Source: an uncultured Aquimonas sp. (lineage in GTDB: Bacteria; Pseudomonadota; Gammaproteobacteria; Xanthomonadales; Xanthomonadaceae). From it: a stretch of DNA of 64,000 bases. The position numbers were made by a program, and so were the translations under genes. This document shows, piece by piece, positions 33,979 through 41,318 of this stretch. The number at the start of each line of letters is the position of its first letter. The stretch's first letter is position 1. The notes below the pieces were generated by a model that worked only from the letters and a program-made list of their open reading frames with translations, ran no database searches and was not told the origin of the DNA. Location of the stretch: NCBI RefSeq assembly GCF_937888285.1, contig NZ_CALART010000008.1, positions 99,499 to 163,498 of the forward strand, given 5' to 3'.

Positions 33979-35196
33979 TCAGCCGGAGCGCGCAAAGGCC
34001 CTGGCTCGCAGGAAGCCTGCCATCGCCATGGCGATGCCAAGCAGGTGCACCGCTCCGAACAGGGCGGCTCCAAACGTGCGCAGCGACTCCACGGGCCCAA
34101 AGCCCAGCCCGAGCAGCAGAAGGGCCAAGCTCGCGAGCCCGAATGCCAGCCATTTGCAGCGATCGCTCTGCAGCTGGTGCACGCCCGGCAGACGGCGTCC
34201 GCGGCCGATGTGTCGCTGCAGAGCAGACCAGGCCAGGAAAGCGAGAATCTCGATGGCCATCGCGAAGACCAGTAGCGCTAGCCCGGCAAGCCCCCAGATG
34301 AGAAGTCCCAGCGGCGGCTCCGTTTGGATCAGGCTGACCGCTGCCGGAATCAGCACGATGGTTGCCAGACAGAAGAAGGCCCGCAGCGGCAGATTGCGAC
34401 GCCAAGGCGAATGAAGGAGATGCCAGAGATACAGCGCAGCCGTCAGCACCACCGGCAGTGCCAGCGCAGCCGAAGCCAGCGGCAGGTTCGAAGTGCGCAG
34501 CGCAATTGCCAGCAGCAAGCAGCAGAGGTTCACCGCCAGCAGGCGCGGCAGGGCGTGCGGTGACCAGCGCGCCAAGCCCTGCAGCATCGGCACGGCAAGG
34601 CTGCAGACGCATAGCAGCACGCCAAACACCCAAACCCACAGACCGAGCATTGCGTGTAGATCGACCAGCAGCAGGCGCGCCCCCCCGATGAAGCCGGCGC
34701 GTGCAGCGAGCAGCCAGAGGCCCAGGCCGAGGGTCAGCACAAGCCCAAGCAGGCTCACTCGCAGCCCGGAGCGCAGGGCGGGCGGCTGCACGGTGGCGAC
34801 CGCGCCCCACAGGCCCAGGACGGCTGTCGACAGGCCGGGACCCAACAAGGCCGCGGCGGGCCAGACCGGCGACACGCCGTGAAAATGCAGCAGCAACAGG
34901 CCGGTCCCGAGGTTGAGCGCGGCTCCGACGGCTAGGCCCCAGGTCCTGCCCACGCGTCCGCCTCCCGCTGCCGCAGGCAGGAACTGCAGCAGACCACCGA
35001 CCAGGGCATTGCCGAGCAGGCCCAGCGTGAAGGCGTGGGTCAGCGCCAGCAGGGCCGGCGACCAGCGCGTGGAGAGTGCGCCGGGGTCGGTCACTGCCAG
35101 GGCGAAGCCGGCCCCTGCGCCCCAGCCCAGGGCCGCGAAAAGGAAGGCTGCAGGCAGGGCTGGCGGCGGCGCCTGCGCCGGCGCGAGTCGACTCAC
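33979..35196 (-). CDS. Multi-helix membrane protein of denitrification clusters
   Basis: A 405-aa integral membrane protein with about twelve hydrophobic helices. The conserved His positions LALTHAFTLGLLGNALVGGL, LLHFHGVSPVW and VDLHAMLGLWVWVFG resemble a family of heme-copper-oxidase-I-like or NnrS-like proteins commonly found next to DUF2249 genes in nitrate-reducing bacteria. A role in heme/copper or nitric-oxide handling is likely but unproven. The start is a GTG at 35196 overlapping the DUF2249 stop (GTGA). Longer upstream frames lie inside DUF2249 and are rejected. Confidence 0.8.
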   Translation of the reverse strand: MSRLAPAQAPPPALPAAFLFAALGWGAGAGFALAVTDPGALSTRWSPALLALTHAFTLGLLGNALVGGLLQFLPAAAGGGRVGRTWGLAVGAALNLGTGLLLLHFHGVSPVWPAAALLGPGLSTAVLGLWGAVATVQPPALRSGLRVSLLGLVLTLGLGLWLLAARAGFIGGARLLLVDLHAMLGLWVWVFGVLLCVCSLAVPMLQGLARWSPHALPRLLAVNLCCLLLAIALRTSNLPLASAALALPVVLTAALYLWHLLHSPWRRNLPLRAFFCLATIVLIPAAVSLIQTEPPLGLLIWGLAGLALLVFAMAIEILAFLAWSALQRHIGRGRRLPGVHQLQSDRCKWLAFGLASLALLLLGLGFGPVESLRTFGAALFGAVHLLGIAMAMAGFLRARAFARSG

Positions 35197-35420
35197 GCGG
35201 CCGCAGGCACATGGATCGCGATCCAGGCCGAACCGTCCGGCTCGACGCGCCCCTCGACCGCGTAGCCCTCCGACCGCAAGCGGTCGATCAGGGGAGCCGG
35301 CCAGCACGGGGTGTGCGCTGTCAACCGCCCTCGCGGAAGCGGCCCTGCCAGCGCCTCCAGAACCCGCTGCATGGGCAGTGGCGGCGGCAGATCTCGCAGG
35401 TCGAGGTGGAGGGTATGCAT
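35193..35420 (-). CDS. DUF2249 domain protein
   Basis: A 75-aa soluble protein starting MHTLHLDLRDLPPPLPMQRV, with the DLR.LPPP..M beginning and a terminal beta-strand (GSAWIAIHV) of DUF2249. Members are small TusA-like proteins found with nitrate and nitric-oxide respiration genes; function unknown. It is the first gene of the operon DUF2249-membrane protein-DGC-UbiT fusion. The neighbouring FNR box centre is only 42 bp from this start, too close for class II activation of a normal leader. Confidence 0.75.
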   Translation of the reverse strand: MHTLHLDLRDLPPPLPMQRVLEALAGPLPRGRLTAHTPCWPAPLIDRLRSEGYAVEGRVEPDGSAWIAIHVPAAA

Positions 35421-35455
35421 GCTGGCATTGGGCCGGCACGCTTCATCAGGCGTCG

Positions 35456-35469
35456 CTGATCTGGATCAA
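35456..35469 (+). promoter_or_regulatory. FNR box upstream of the second Crp/Fnr regulator
   Basis: CTGATCTGGATCAA matches the consensus at nine of ten positions; its centre is 69.5 bp from the regulator's start at 35532. Confidence 0.65.
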
Positions 35470-35531
35470 GCTGGGCGAAACCGAGCCGCCTGTGTAGTCT
35501 TCTGGCTTCTGCCCCCAAGGCCTTGCAAACC

Positions 35532-36281
35532 ATGGCTCAGAACGTCCACACAGACTGCAACTCGCTGCTGCTGCGCCAGCTTTCTCCCCTCGCAGGCGGC
35601 GCTCAACTCTGGAACACGCCCGCCAGCGAAGCCCTGAGGGAAGCCCACGGCCGACATCGCTTTCTTGAGGCAGGACAGGCTTTGTTCCACGTCGCCACAC
35701 CGCTGGTGAATCTGTTCCTCGTGGCCAGCGGCTCGCTGAAGTCAGTGGCCTCGGACGAGGACGGTAACGACCAGGTCATGGTCTTCCACTTCCCCGGCGA
35801 GATCCTGGGCATGGACGCGCTCGGTCACGACATCCACCGCGTGACCGCCATCGCTCTGGAGGACACCGAGATCTGCGAGATCAACTCGCAGCGTTTGCGA
35901 ACCGGAGCCCGCAGCACGCTTCCGGCAAGCCAAGGGTTCTTTCGTGTGCTGGGCAGAAGCATGGGACGCGACCAAGATCACCTGGAGCTGCTGGGCCGCA
36001 GACAGGCCCTCGAGCGCCTGAGCGTGTTCCTGCACCTGCTCGCCGAACGGCGGCAGCGGCTCGGCCTGCCGCACGAGCACTTCCGACTGTCGATGAGCCG
36101 CCAGGACATCGCCAGCTATCTGGGCCTGGTCATCGAAACCGTCAGCCGCTGCTTCACCGTGCTTCAGGAGGAAGGGGTCATCCACGTGAATGGCCGCGAT
36201 CTTCATATCCTGCAGCCTGCGCGGCTTGGCCTCGCGCCGGCGAAGTGCGGCTTGCCGGATTTGGACCGAAGACGTCGCTGA
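35532..36281 (+). CDS. Crp/Fnr-family regulator without N-terminal cluster cysteines (Dnr-like)
   Basis: A 249-aa regulator with a cyclic-nucleotide-like barrel (VMVFHFPGEILGMDALGHDI) and a C-terminal helix-turn-helix (MSRQDIASYLGLVIETVSRC) whose ETVSR reads FNR-type half-sites. Unlike the Fnr at 15279-16037 it has no N-terminal CxxCx5C; only the inner Cys (EDTEICEIN) and one near residue 9 remain. It therefore probably does not sense O2 through a cluster and may instead be a Dnr/Nnr-type nitrogen-oxide regulator. Two possible starts exist (35523, 35532). Confidence 0.85.
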   Translation: MAQNVHTDCNSLLLRQLSPLAGGAQLWNTPASEALREAHGRHRFLEAGQALFHVATPLVNLFLVASGSLKSVASDEDGNDQVMVFHFPGEILGMDALGHDIHRVTAIALEDTEICEINSQRLRTGARSTLPASQGFFRVLGRSMGRDQDHLELLGRRQALERLSVFLHLLAERRQRLGLPHEHFRLSMSRQDIASYLGLVIETVSRCFTVLQEEGVIHVNGRDLHILQPARLGLAPAKCGLPDLDRRRR

Positions 36282-36901
36282 GCACAGGTTGACCGGCGGC
36301 ACCCGCGCACGATCTCGAGCGGCTGCTGCTCACCATTCGGTGACTGGAGGATCAACCCGGCCGGGACCACCGTGTAAACCGCAAGAACACGAAGAAGATG
36401 GGCTGGCTGCTCAGGGGCGGTTCGCGGGGGTTTGATCGCACGATTCTCATAGTCATGCCGAACCTTCCTCGACTCGAGTCCATGGCCGGCGACCCTCTTC
36501 AGAAGGATCCACTGAAGGCGGGGCATCGAGTCACCGCATAAGCGGTTGAGCACGAGCTGCAGCGGCAGTTTGGGCTCACACTGAGCGAAGTCCACCGATG
36601 CCCTGCGAGCGGCGGCGTGAACGATCGCCGCTTCTGGACGTGGACGTTGTGGGAGACCCTTGCGCTACGCTCGGCGGTGCACGGTGAGTCGTTCACACAG
36701 GCGACTACTCCTTCTGTGTGTGGCTCAGCACAGTACGAAACGCCCAATGTCAGCAAAGGGCCCAACTCTCCGACTGACAAGCCTATGCCGGATCGGCATG
36801 CCACGGCGCCTCTGCCAATCCTTTGGGTGGCGAAGACCTACGCTGCCGCAAACCCGATCGAGCTCGTCTCTCCTATGTGGACGCGAGGAGACGTCGCAGT
36901 T
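36282..36901 (+). other. No gene recognised; left edge of the foreign block
   Basis: This 620-bp stretch after the last nitrate-island gene has no open frame that resembles a protein I know on either strand. Short frames exist, but their composition looks random. No tRNA is present that could be the integration site of the following integrase module. Confidence 0.5.
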
Positions 36902-37129
36902 TCAGTCCGACTTCCCCACATACTGCATAAGATCACCCGGCTGACACCCGAAGTACGCGCAGAGCTTGTCGATGACGTCCGAGCCGACGTTGGTACCAGG
37001 CTGGTTGACCATCTTGGACAGCGTGGCTCGATGCACGCCGCTGCCTTGGGACACCTCGATCATGCTGATCGAGCGCCTCTCCTTGAACGACTTGTCGGCA
37101 ATCAGCTCGGCGAGCCGGAAGCGGATCAT
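36902..37129 (-). CDS. XRE-family small regulator
   Basis: A 75-aa Cro/CI-type helix-turn-helix protein: MIRFRLAELIADKSFKERRS start, the recognition region SGVHRATLSKMVNQPGTNVG and the ending LCAYFGCQPGDLMQYVG typical of short YozG-like regulators. It diverges from the HTH-integrase pair and probably represses that promoter through the inverted repeat at 37208-37235. Confidence 0.85.
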   Translation of the reverse strand: MIRFRLAELIADKSFKERRSISMIEVSQGSGVHRATLSKMVNQPGTNVGSDVIDKLCAYFGCQPGDLMQYVGKSD

Positions 37130-37174
37130 CCTGAACGAACCCTAAATTACGTCGACGATGCGCGACATTTGACA

Positions 37175-37235
37175 TTGACGAGCGACGGCTGGCGCGCATA
37201 ATGCGCAACAGGTGTCGAGTATCCGCGACACCTGT
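37175..37235 (+). promoter_or_regulatory. Integrase-operon promoter and operator
   Basis: TTGACG (37175-37180) and CATAAT (37197-37202) are separated by 16 bp, giving a start near 37210. A perfect 10-bp inverted repeat, ACAGGTGTCG (37208-37217) and CGACACCTGT (37226-37235), covers the expected start of transcription and is a good operator for the adjacent XRE regulator. Confidence 0.65.
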
Positions 37236-37261
37236 CGTCTACCAACGAAAGGAGTCGCCGC

Positions 37262-37495
37262 GTGCAAACCTACCTGACCACAGAGCAGCTGGCTAGCCTG
37301 ATCCACTACGACGTCCGCACGATCCGCGATCGGCTCAAGGACAGCGTGCTGCTTGAGGGCGTGCACTACATCCGCCCCTTCGGCGGCCGCAAGCTGCTTT
37401 TTATCCGCGAGACCATCGAGCGCGACATCGCCCACTTCTCGATGGGGCGCGGCCCGATCATCCCGATGGCCAACGGCGGCGTCGCCCATGGCTAA
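37262..37495 (+). CDS. Small HTH protein, excisionase-like
   Basis: A 77-aa protein from a GTG start eight bases after AAGGAG. The beginning MQTYLTTEQLASLIHYDVRT followed by IRDRLKDSVLLEGVHYIRPF resembles AlpA/MerR-like DNA-binding proteins that act as excisionases or directionality factors. It overlaps the integrase start by eight bases, so both are translated together. The assignment rests on size, fold pattern and neighbour. Confidence 0.7.
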   Translation: MQTYLTTEQLASLIHYDVRTIRDRLKDSVLLEGVHYIRPFGGRKLLFIRETIERDIAHFSMGRGPIIPMANGGVAHG

Positions 37496-38813
37496 GGTCC
37501 GGGTACGGCCGGAGACTGGCACCCTGTACCTGGACTTCCAGTTCCAGGGGGTACGCTGCCGCGAGCAGACCGCGCTTTCGGATACGCCCAGCAACCGGCG
37601 TGTGGTCGAGGCGCTGGCCAAGCGTGTGGAGCGGGAGATCACCAAGGGCAGCTTCGACTACGCGCGCTTCTTTCCGAACAGCCCGCGCGCGAAGCGCCTG
37701 TCCGCGGGGGACGACTTCGACGACGCGGTCGGAGCCAAGCCAGCTGCCCCCACCTTCAGCGAGTTCTCGGAAGTGTGGGTGACGGAAAGCTCGCCGCGGT
37801 GGCGCAGTCGGTATGCGGCCTACGTGCGCACCACGCTGGACCGCATCCTGTTGCCGGCGCTTGGGGATCTGCCGCTGGACAAGATCGGTCGCGGCGAACT
37901 GCTGGGGTTCCAGGCCCAGATCTCGAAGCGCAGTGGGCGTGGCGGCCTGACGATCTCAGCCAAGCGCATCAACAAGCTGATGATGCTCGCCAAGTCGATC
38001 CTCAACGAGGGCTGCGATCGCCACGGCCTCACCTCCGCCGCTCGCACGCTCAAGCCGCTGAAGCAGAAGCGGACCGAGGTGATGCCCTTCACGCTGGAGG
38101 AGGTGCAGCTGCTGATGGCCCGGGTACGGGAAGACTATCGACCCTACCTGACGGTGCGGCTCCTCACCGGGCTGCGCACTGGCGAGGCCGATGGCCTGCA
38201 GTGGCAGGACGTGGACTTCGAGCAAGACTGCTTCCAGGTGGTGCGCACGCATTCCCGCGAGGGCGACGGCGAGCCTAAAACGCAGTCGTCGATCCGGACG
38301 GTGCCGATGGTGGCCCAGGTGCGCGAGGCCTTTCTCAAGCAGAAGGCCCATGCGGTGCCGGGCTGCGAATGGGTCTTCCACAGCCGGCAGGGCAACCCGA
38401 TCGACGCGGTGAACTTCACCAACCGCATCTGGTACCCGCTGCTCCGCAACCTCGGCCTGAAGGTCAGACCGCCGTACCACATGCGCCACACCGCAGCGAC
38501 CTTGATGCTGGCCGCCGGCGAAAACCCGGAGTGGGTCGCGAGCATCCTAGGCCACTCGACGACGGAGATGCTGTTCCGGGTGTACTCGCGCTTTGTGCCG
38601 AACCTCACGCGGAACGACGGGATGGCCTTCGCGGGACTGATGCACGCACGGCTCGACCCGAAGCCGCCCCTAAAAAGCGCCACGGCGGAGCCGACGGTTG
38701 TAGCGATCGCGAGCGCGGCGACGGCTGATCTCACATCCGCCCTGCGCGCCCTGCAGTCGCTCACGCCCGAGCAACTTGCCGCCGTAATGGCGCTGATCCC
38801 TCATCAGGACTGA
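37488..38813 (+). CDS. Tyrosine integrase
   Basis: A 441-aa site-specific recombinase. The N-terminal arm-binding domain (MAKVRVRPETGTLYLDFQFQ) is of the type annotated DUF3596. The catalytic domain has RLLTGLRTGEADGLQW (first Arg), a beta-hairpin Lys region near KTQSSIRTVPM, YHMRHTAATLML (Arg/His box) and ILGHSTTEMLFRVYSRF (His and nucleophilic Tyr). It should integrate and excise the element that follows. No attachment repeats or tRNA were found near its 5' side. Confidence 0.95.
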   Translation: MAKVRVRPETGTLYLDFQFQGVRCREQTALSDTPSNRRVVEALAKRVEREITKGSFDYARFFPNSPRAKRLSAGDDFDDAVGAKPAAPTFSEFSEVWVTESSPRWRSRYAAYVRTTLDRILLPALGDLPLDKIGRGELLGFQAQISKRSGRGGLTISAKRINKLMMLAKSILNEGCDRHGLTSAARTLKPLKQKRTEVMPFTLEEVQLLMARVREDYRPYLTVRLLTGLRTGEADGLQWQDVDFEQDCFQVVRTHSREGDGEPKTQSSIRTVPMVAQVREAFLKQKAHAVPGCEWVFHSRQGNPIDAVNFTNRIWYPLLRNLGLKVRPPYHMRHTAATLMLAAGENPEWVASILGHSTTEMLFRVYSRFVPNLTRNDGMAFAGLMHARLDPKPPLKSATAEPTVVAIASAATADLTSALRALQSLTPEQLAAVMALIPHQD

Positions 38814-38832
38814 TGGATTCATGGAGGAACCC

Positions 38833-39639
38833 ATGTTCGACACCACGCTTGATCCGCCGACCACCCATCGTTTCGACTGCAGCATCGAGCCTGAATCCCG
38901 CGAGCTCCATGCCTCGGGCCGCCGCTGGCGCATCCATGGCGCGAACGGCACCCTCACCGCGTGGACCTGGCTGCCCCTGAATGCCCCCAAGGGGCCTGAG
39001 GTGATCAAGGGGACCGCAGTCACCTTGCCCATCCAGCGCGACGAAGTGGAGCACCTGCTCGTGGCTTTCCAGCGGGATAACCTGATGCCCCTGAGCAAGG
39101 TCGTGGGGGAACAGATGTGCCCCCTGCGCGGCGTGGTGGAGCAGACCACCGCACTGGTGGACGGCCTGCAGATCATGGAGTTGCGCAGGTTCGTGAGTGA
39201 CGCCCTGCTGCAACCTCTGGCGCGCGAATTCTTCTGGCGCGTGCCAGCCTCCCGGGGCCATCACCACAGCTATCCCGGGGGCCTGGCCAAGCACTCTCTG
39301 GAGGTTGCGACGATGCTGGCGAGCTCCCACGGACTGCCTCCTGATGATCGTGAGCTGGGCATCGCGTTTGCCTTGCTTCACGACTACGGAAAGATCCAGG
39401 GGGCCAACGGCTCGCAGCGCATGCATGTACACCACGAACAGGCCGGATTGAGACTGCTGGCGCCGCTGCTGGCTGAGCTGATTGCCTTCTCGCCAGACCT
39501 CGGACTGAAAATGCAGGAGCTCCTGGGCGGGCCGCGTGCGCCACGCGACACGCCCTACCCACTGGCAATCGGCAAGGTGGTCAGGGCACTCGACCAGCTC
39601 AGCTGCGAGGCGGAGCGCCGGACTATGGATGTCTTCTGA
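38833..39639 (+). CDS. HD-domain protein of the integrative element
   Basis: A 268-aa protein with an HD metal-phosphohydrolase pattern: SRGHHHSYPGGLAKHSLEVA, then FALLHDYGKIQGANGS and HVHHEQAGLRLLAPL. The HHHxYPGGLxxHSLEV form resembles the HD domain of TraI_2/MobH-type proteins of conjugative elements, but no helicase or relaxase part is present. The ATG at 38833 is preferred because GGAGG lies five bases upstream. Substrate unknown. Confidence 0.75.
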   Translation: MFDTTLDPPTTHRFDCSIEPESRELHASGRRWRIHGANGTLTAWTWLPLNAPKGPEVIKGTAVTLPIQRDEVEHLLVAFQRDNLMPLSKVVGEQMCPLRGVVEQTTALVDGLQIMELRRFVSDALLQPLAREFFWRVPASRGHHHSYPGGLAKHSLEVATMLASSHGLPPDDRELGIAFALLHDYGKIQGANGSQRMHVHHEQAGLRLLAPLLAELIAFSPDLGLKMQELLGGPRAPRDTPYPLAIGKVVRALDQLSCEAERRTMDVF

Positions 39640-39711
39640 TGCGTCTCATCCGGTGAGCACGACGCGGATCAGGCTTCGCCCTCCTCAACCAGCGCCAGAA
39701 GGACATAGACC

Positions 39712-40029
39712 ATGAGCACGCCGAACGAGCGTAGTCGCGCACTTGTTTGGGCAGGCGGATTCCTGATCGAGATTGCCCGTGATCAACGTCTTCCTCTTGA
39801 AGTGAGGCAGCGCGCGGTCTCCATCGCTCGGCACTTTCCTACGGTCGAGCTCGTTGCAGGCACCAGCCGCCGTCTGTCGTCACCGCAGCAGACGGACAGC
39901 TCAGTCGATGCCCGCTTCGATCCGGCATGGCTGCAGGATCTCGAACATGGCCCCCTTACGGAGGCTACGCGCCTTGCATGGCCAACAGAGCCCGAGGACG
40001 AAGCTCCCATCCTTGATGATCCTGCCTGA
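39712..40029 (+). CDS. BPSL0761-family protein
   Basis: A 105-aa protein starting MSTPNERSRALVWAGGFLIE and continuing IARDQRLPLEVRQRAVSIARHFP-like (split here for length: RQRAVSIARHFP), the pattern of the BPSL0761 family common beside integrases in proteobacterial islands. Function unknown. The 170 bp after it hold nothing I recognise. Confidence 0.75.
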   Translation: MSTPNERSRALVWAGGFLIEIARDQRLPLEVRQRAVSIARHFPTVELVAGTSRRLSSPQQTDSSVDARFDPAWLQDLEHGPLTEATRLAWPTEPEDEAPILDDPA

Positions 40030-40198
40030 GCCTCAAGCCAGCCCCGCCCAATTCTCCAGGAGTCTGCGCCACGATCCCTGATCAACCGGCTCGCACTGGG
40101 AGCGGGTCTGACGTCCGATACGCATGGGAGAGGAAGGCCGGACGATGCGTCCGCCCAGAGCTCAACTGCACACGTTGCGCGCGGCCTCCCAGCCGGCA

Positions 40199-41089
40199 TC
40201 ACATAGGCGCCGACTCCAAGGGCAACCGCGCCTGCCACGTGAGCTTGGTCAGAACCATCTCTGCACCCATCGGCGTGAGCAATCCCTGCACTTCCGCGTT
40301 GGCGCGGTAGAGCTCGATGGCAGTGTCGCGATTGAGATCGGGAGCGGGCATAGGTTTGCCCCCATTGACGGTGATGGCAACCCTTGCATCCGGCAGGTCC
40401 TCAATACCGATCACATGTCCGACCACACGCGCTGCGGGTCGCTCCTCCCTTGCAATGGCCAAGAACGCTTCGCCGGTTGGCCCCTTGATAGGCATCTGAA
40501 CAGACGAGACCTCAAGCGGGGACGTTGAGCCTTCGACGAGTTGCGACGGAAGGGGTGCCGTTGCGTCGGTTGCCGCAAGCTCCTGCGGGGGCTTGATCAC
40601 GACGGAAAGCTCGACTTTGCCTCCGTTCGCCTCGATATCGCGGAGACACTTCAGCACTTCGAACTCTGCGTTGGAGATATCGAGCTTGCGCAGCGACGCC
40701 ACCGTGCCCCGCCTGGCGAGCTCTTCCAGCTTCTGGATGGACCTGTCCAGCAGCCTACGGGCATCAGAGACGATCTGATTCAGATCGACTTCGATTCCAT
40801 CCGAGCAATGGGGCGTCATCTCGAAGGCATAGCAGTGCTGCAGACCCAGGATCTTGCCGCACACCCAGCGCCCGGCGAAGATCCGGGGAAACTTGGCTGC
40901 GAAGTCCTGCGTATTGCCTAGCAAGGCAGGAGATTCCTCGAGGGCCACGTTGCCCACCATCCGAATGCTCTCGGATCGAATGACGACTTCGATCCACCCG
41001 GCGCCTGGTTCTTCCGAGTGGGGCACAAGGGGGGCGGTCTTTTCTGCGGGAACTTGAGTACTGCGGAGGTTGCGCTTCTTGCTGCTCAT
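40199..41089 (-). CDS. Hypothetical protein of the recombinase element
   Basis: A 296-aa soluble protein with a Lys/Arg-rich start (MSSKKRNLRSTQ), a middle helical stretch (LLDRSIQKLEELARRGTVAS) and a C-terminal alpha/beta part (FLAIAREERPAARVVGHVIG). I recognise no family. It is transcribed in the same direction as the 1798-aa gene, and the repeat at 41166-41205 lies about 77 bp upstream of its start, so it may be a partner of the giant protein or share its control. Confidence 0.65.
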   Translation of the reverse strand: MSSKKRNLRSTQVPAEKTAPLVPHSEEPGAGWIEVVIRSESIRMVGNVALEESPALLGNTQDFAAKFPRIFAGRWVCGKILGLQHCYAFEMTPHCSDGIEVDLNQIVSDARRLLDRSIQKLEELARRGTVASLRKLDISNAEFEVLKCLRDIEANGGKVELSVVIKPPQELAATDATAPLPSQLVEGSTSPLEVSSVQMPIKGPTGEAFLAIAREERPAARVVGHVIGIEDLPDARVAITVNGGKPMPAPDLNRDTAIELYRANAEVQGLLTPMGAEMVLTKLTWQARLPLESAPM

Positions 41090-41165
41090 TGGGTTGGCTC
41101 CTTGACGAACGCTCCTCGCACAAGCGCGGGAGGCGACACCTATTCAACAGCACGGATTTGCGCCC

Positions 41166-41205
41166 CACTTACGGATACCCCCCCGAAATCGGGGAGATAT
41201 CTGGA
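41166..41205 (+). repeat. 40-bp direct repeat, copy A
   Basis: Begins CACTTACGGATACCCCCC and ends AGATATCTGGA. It matches copy B at 47039-47078 at 30 of 40 positions without gaps, in the same orientation. Its centre contains CCCCGA-AA-TCGGGG, a near-perfect dyad. It lies between the 296-aa and 1798-aa genes. Confidence 0.7.
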
Positions 41206-41318
41206 AGAAAGCCCTCGGCGCCAGGACGAGAAGCGTCCAAGGCGCGCCCGACGGCATCGTGGCGCGAGCTATCGATCGACCCGCCCCCTGTAGCGGACAT
41301 CCACGGCCTTTCAGCGAA

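Noticed and set aside
35456..35469. The same FNR box as activator of the DUF2249 operon
   Set aside because: The centre is only 42 bp from the DUF2249 start, which would leave no leader in a class II promoter; the divergent regulator fits better.
36617..37201. 194-aa open frame on the plus strand
   Set aside because: It covers the XRE gene and its promoter on the other strand and has no protein-like features.
36282..37262. A tRNA or attachment site for the integrase
   Set aside because: No tRNA-like sequence (TTCRANN loop with acceptor stem) was seen, and no direct repeat flanking the integrase module was found by eye.
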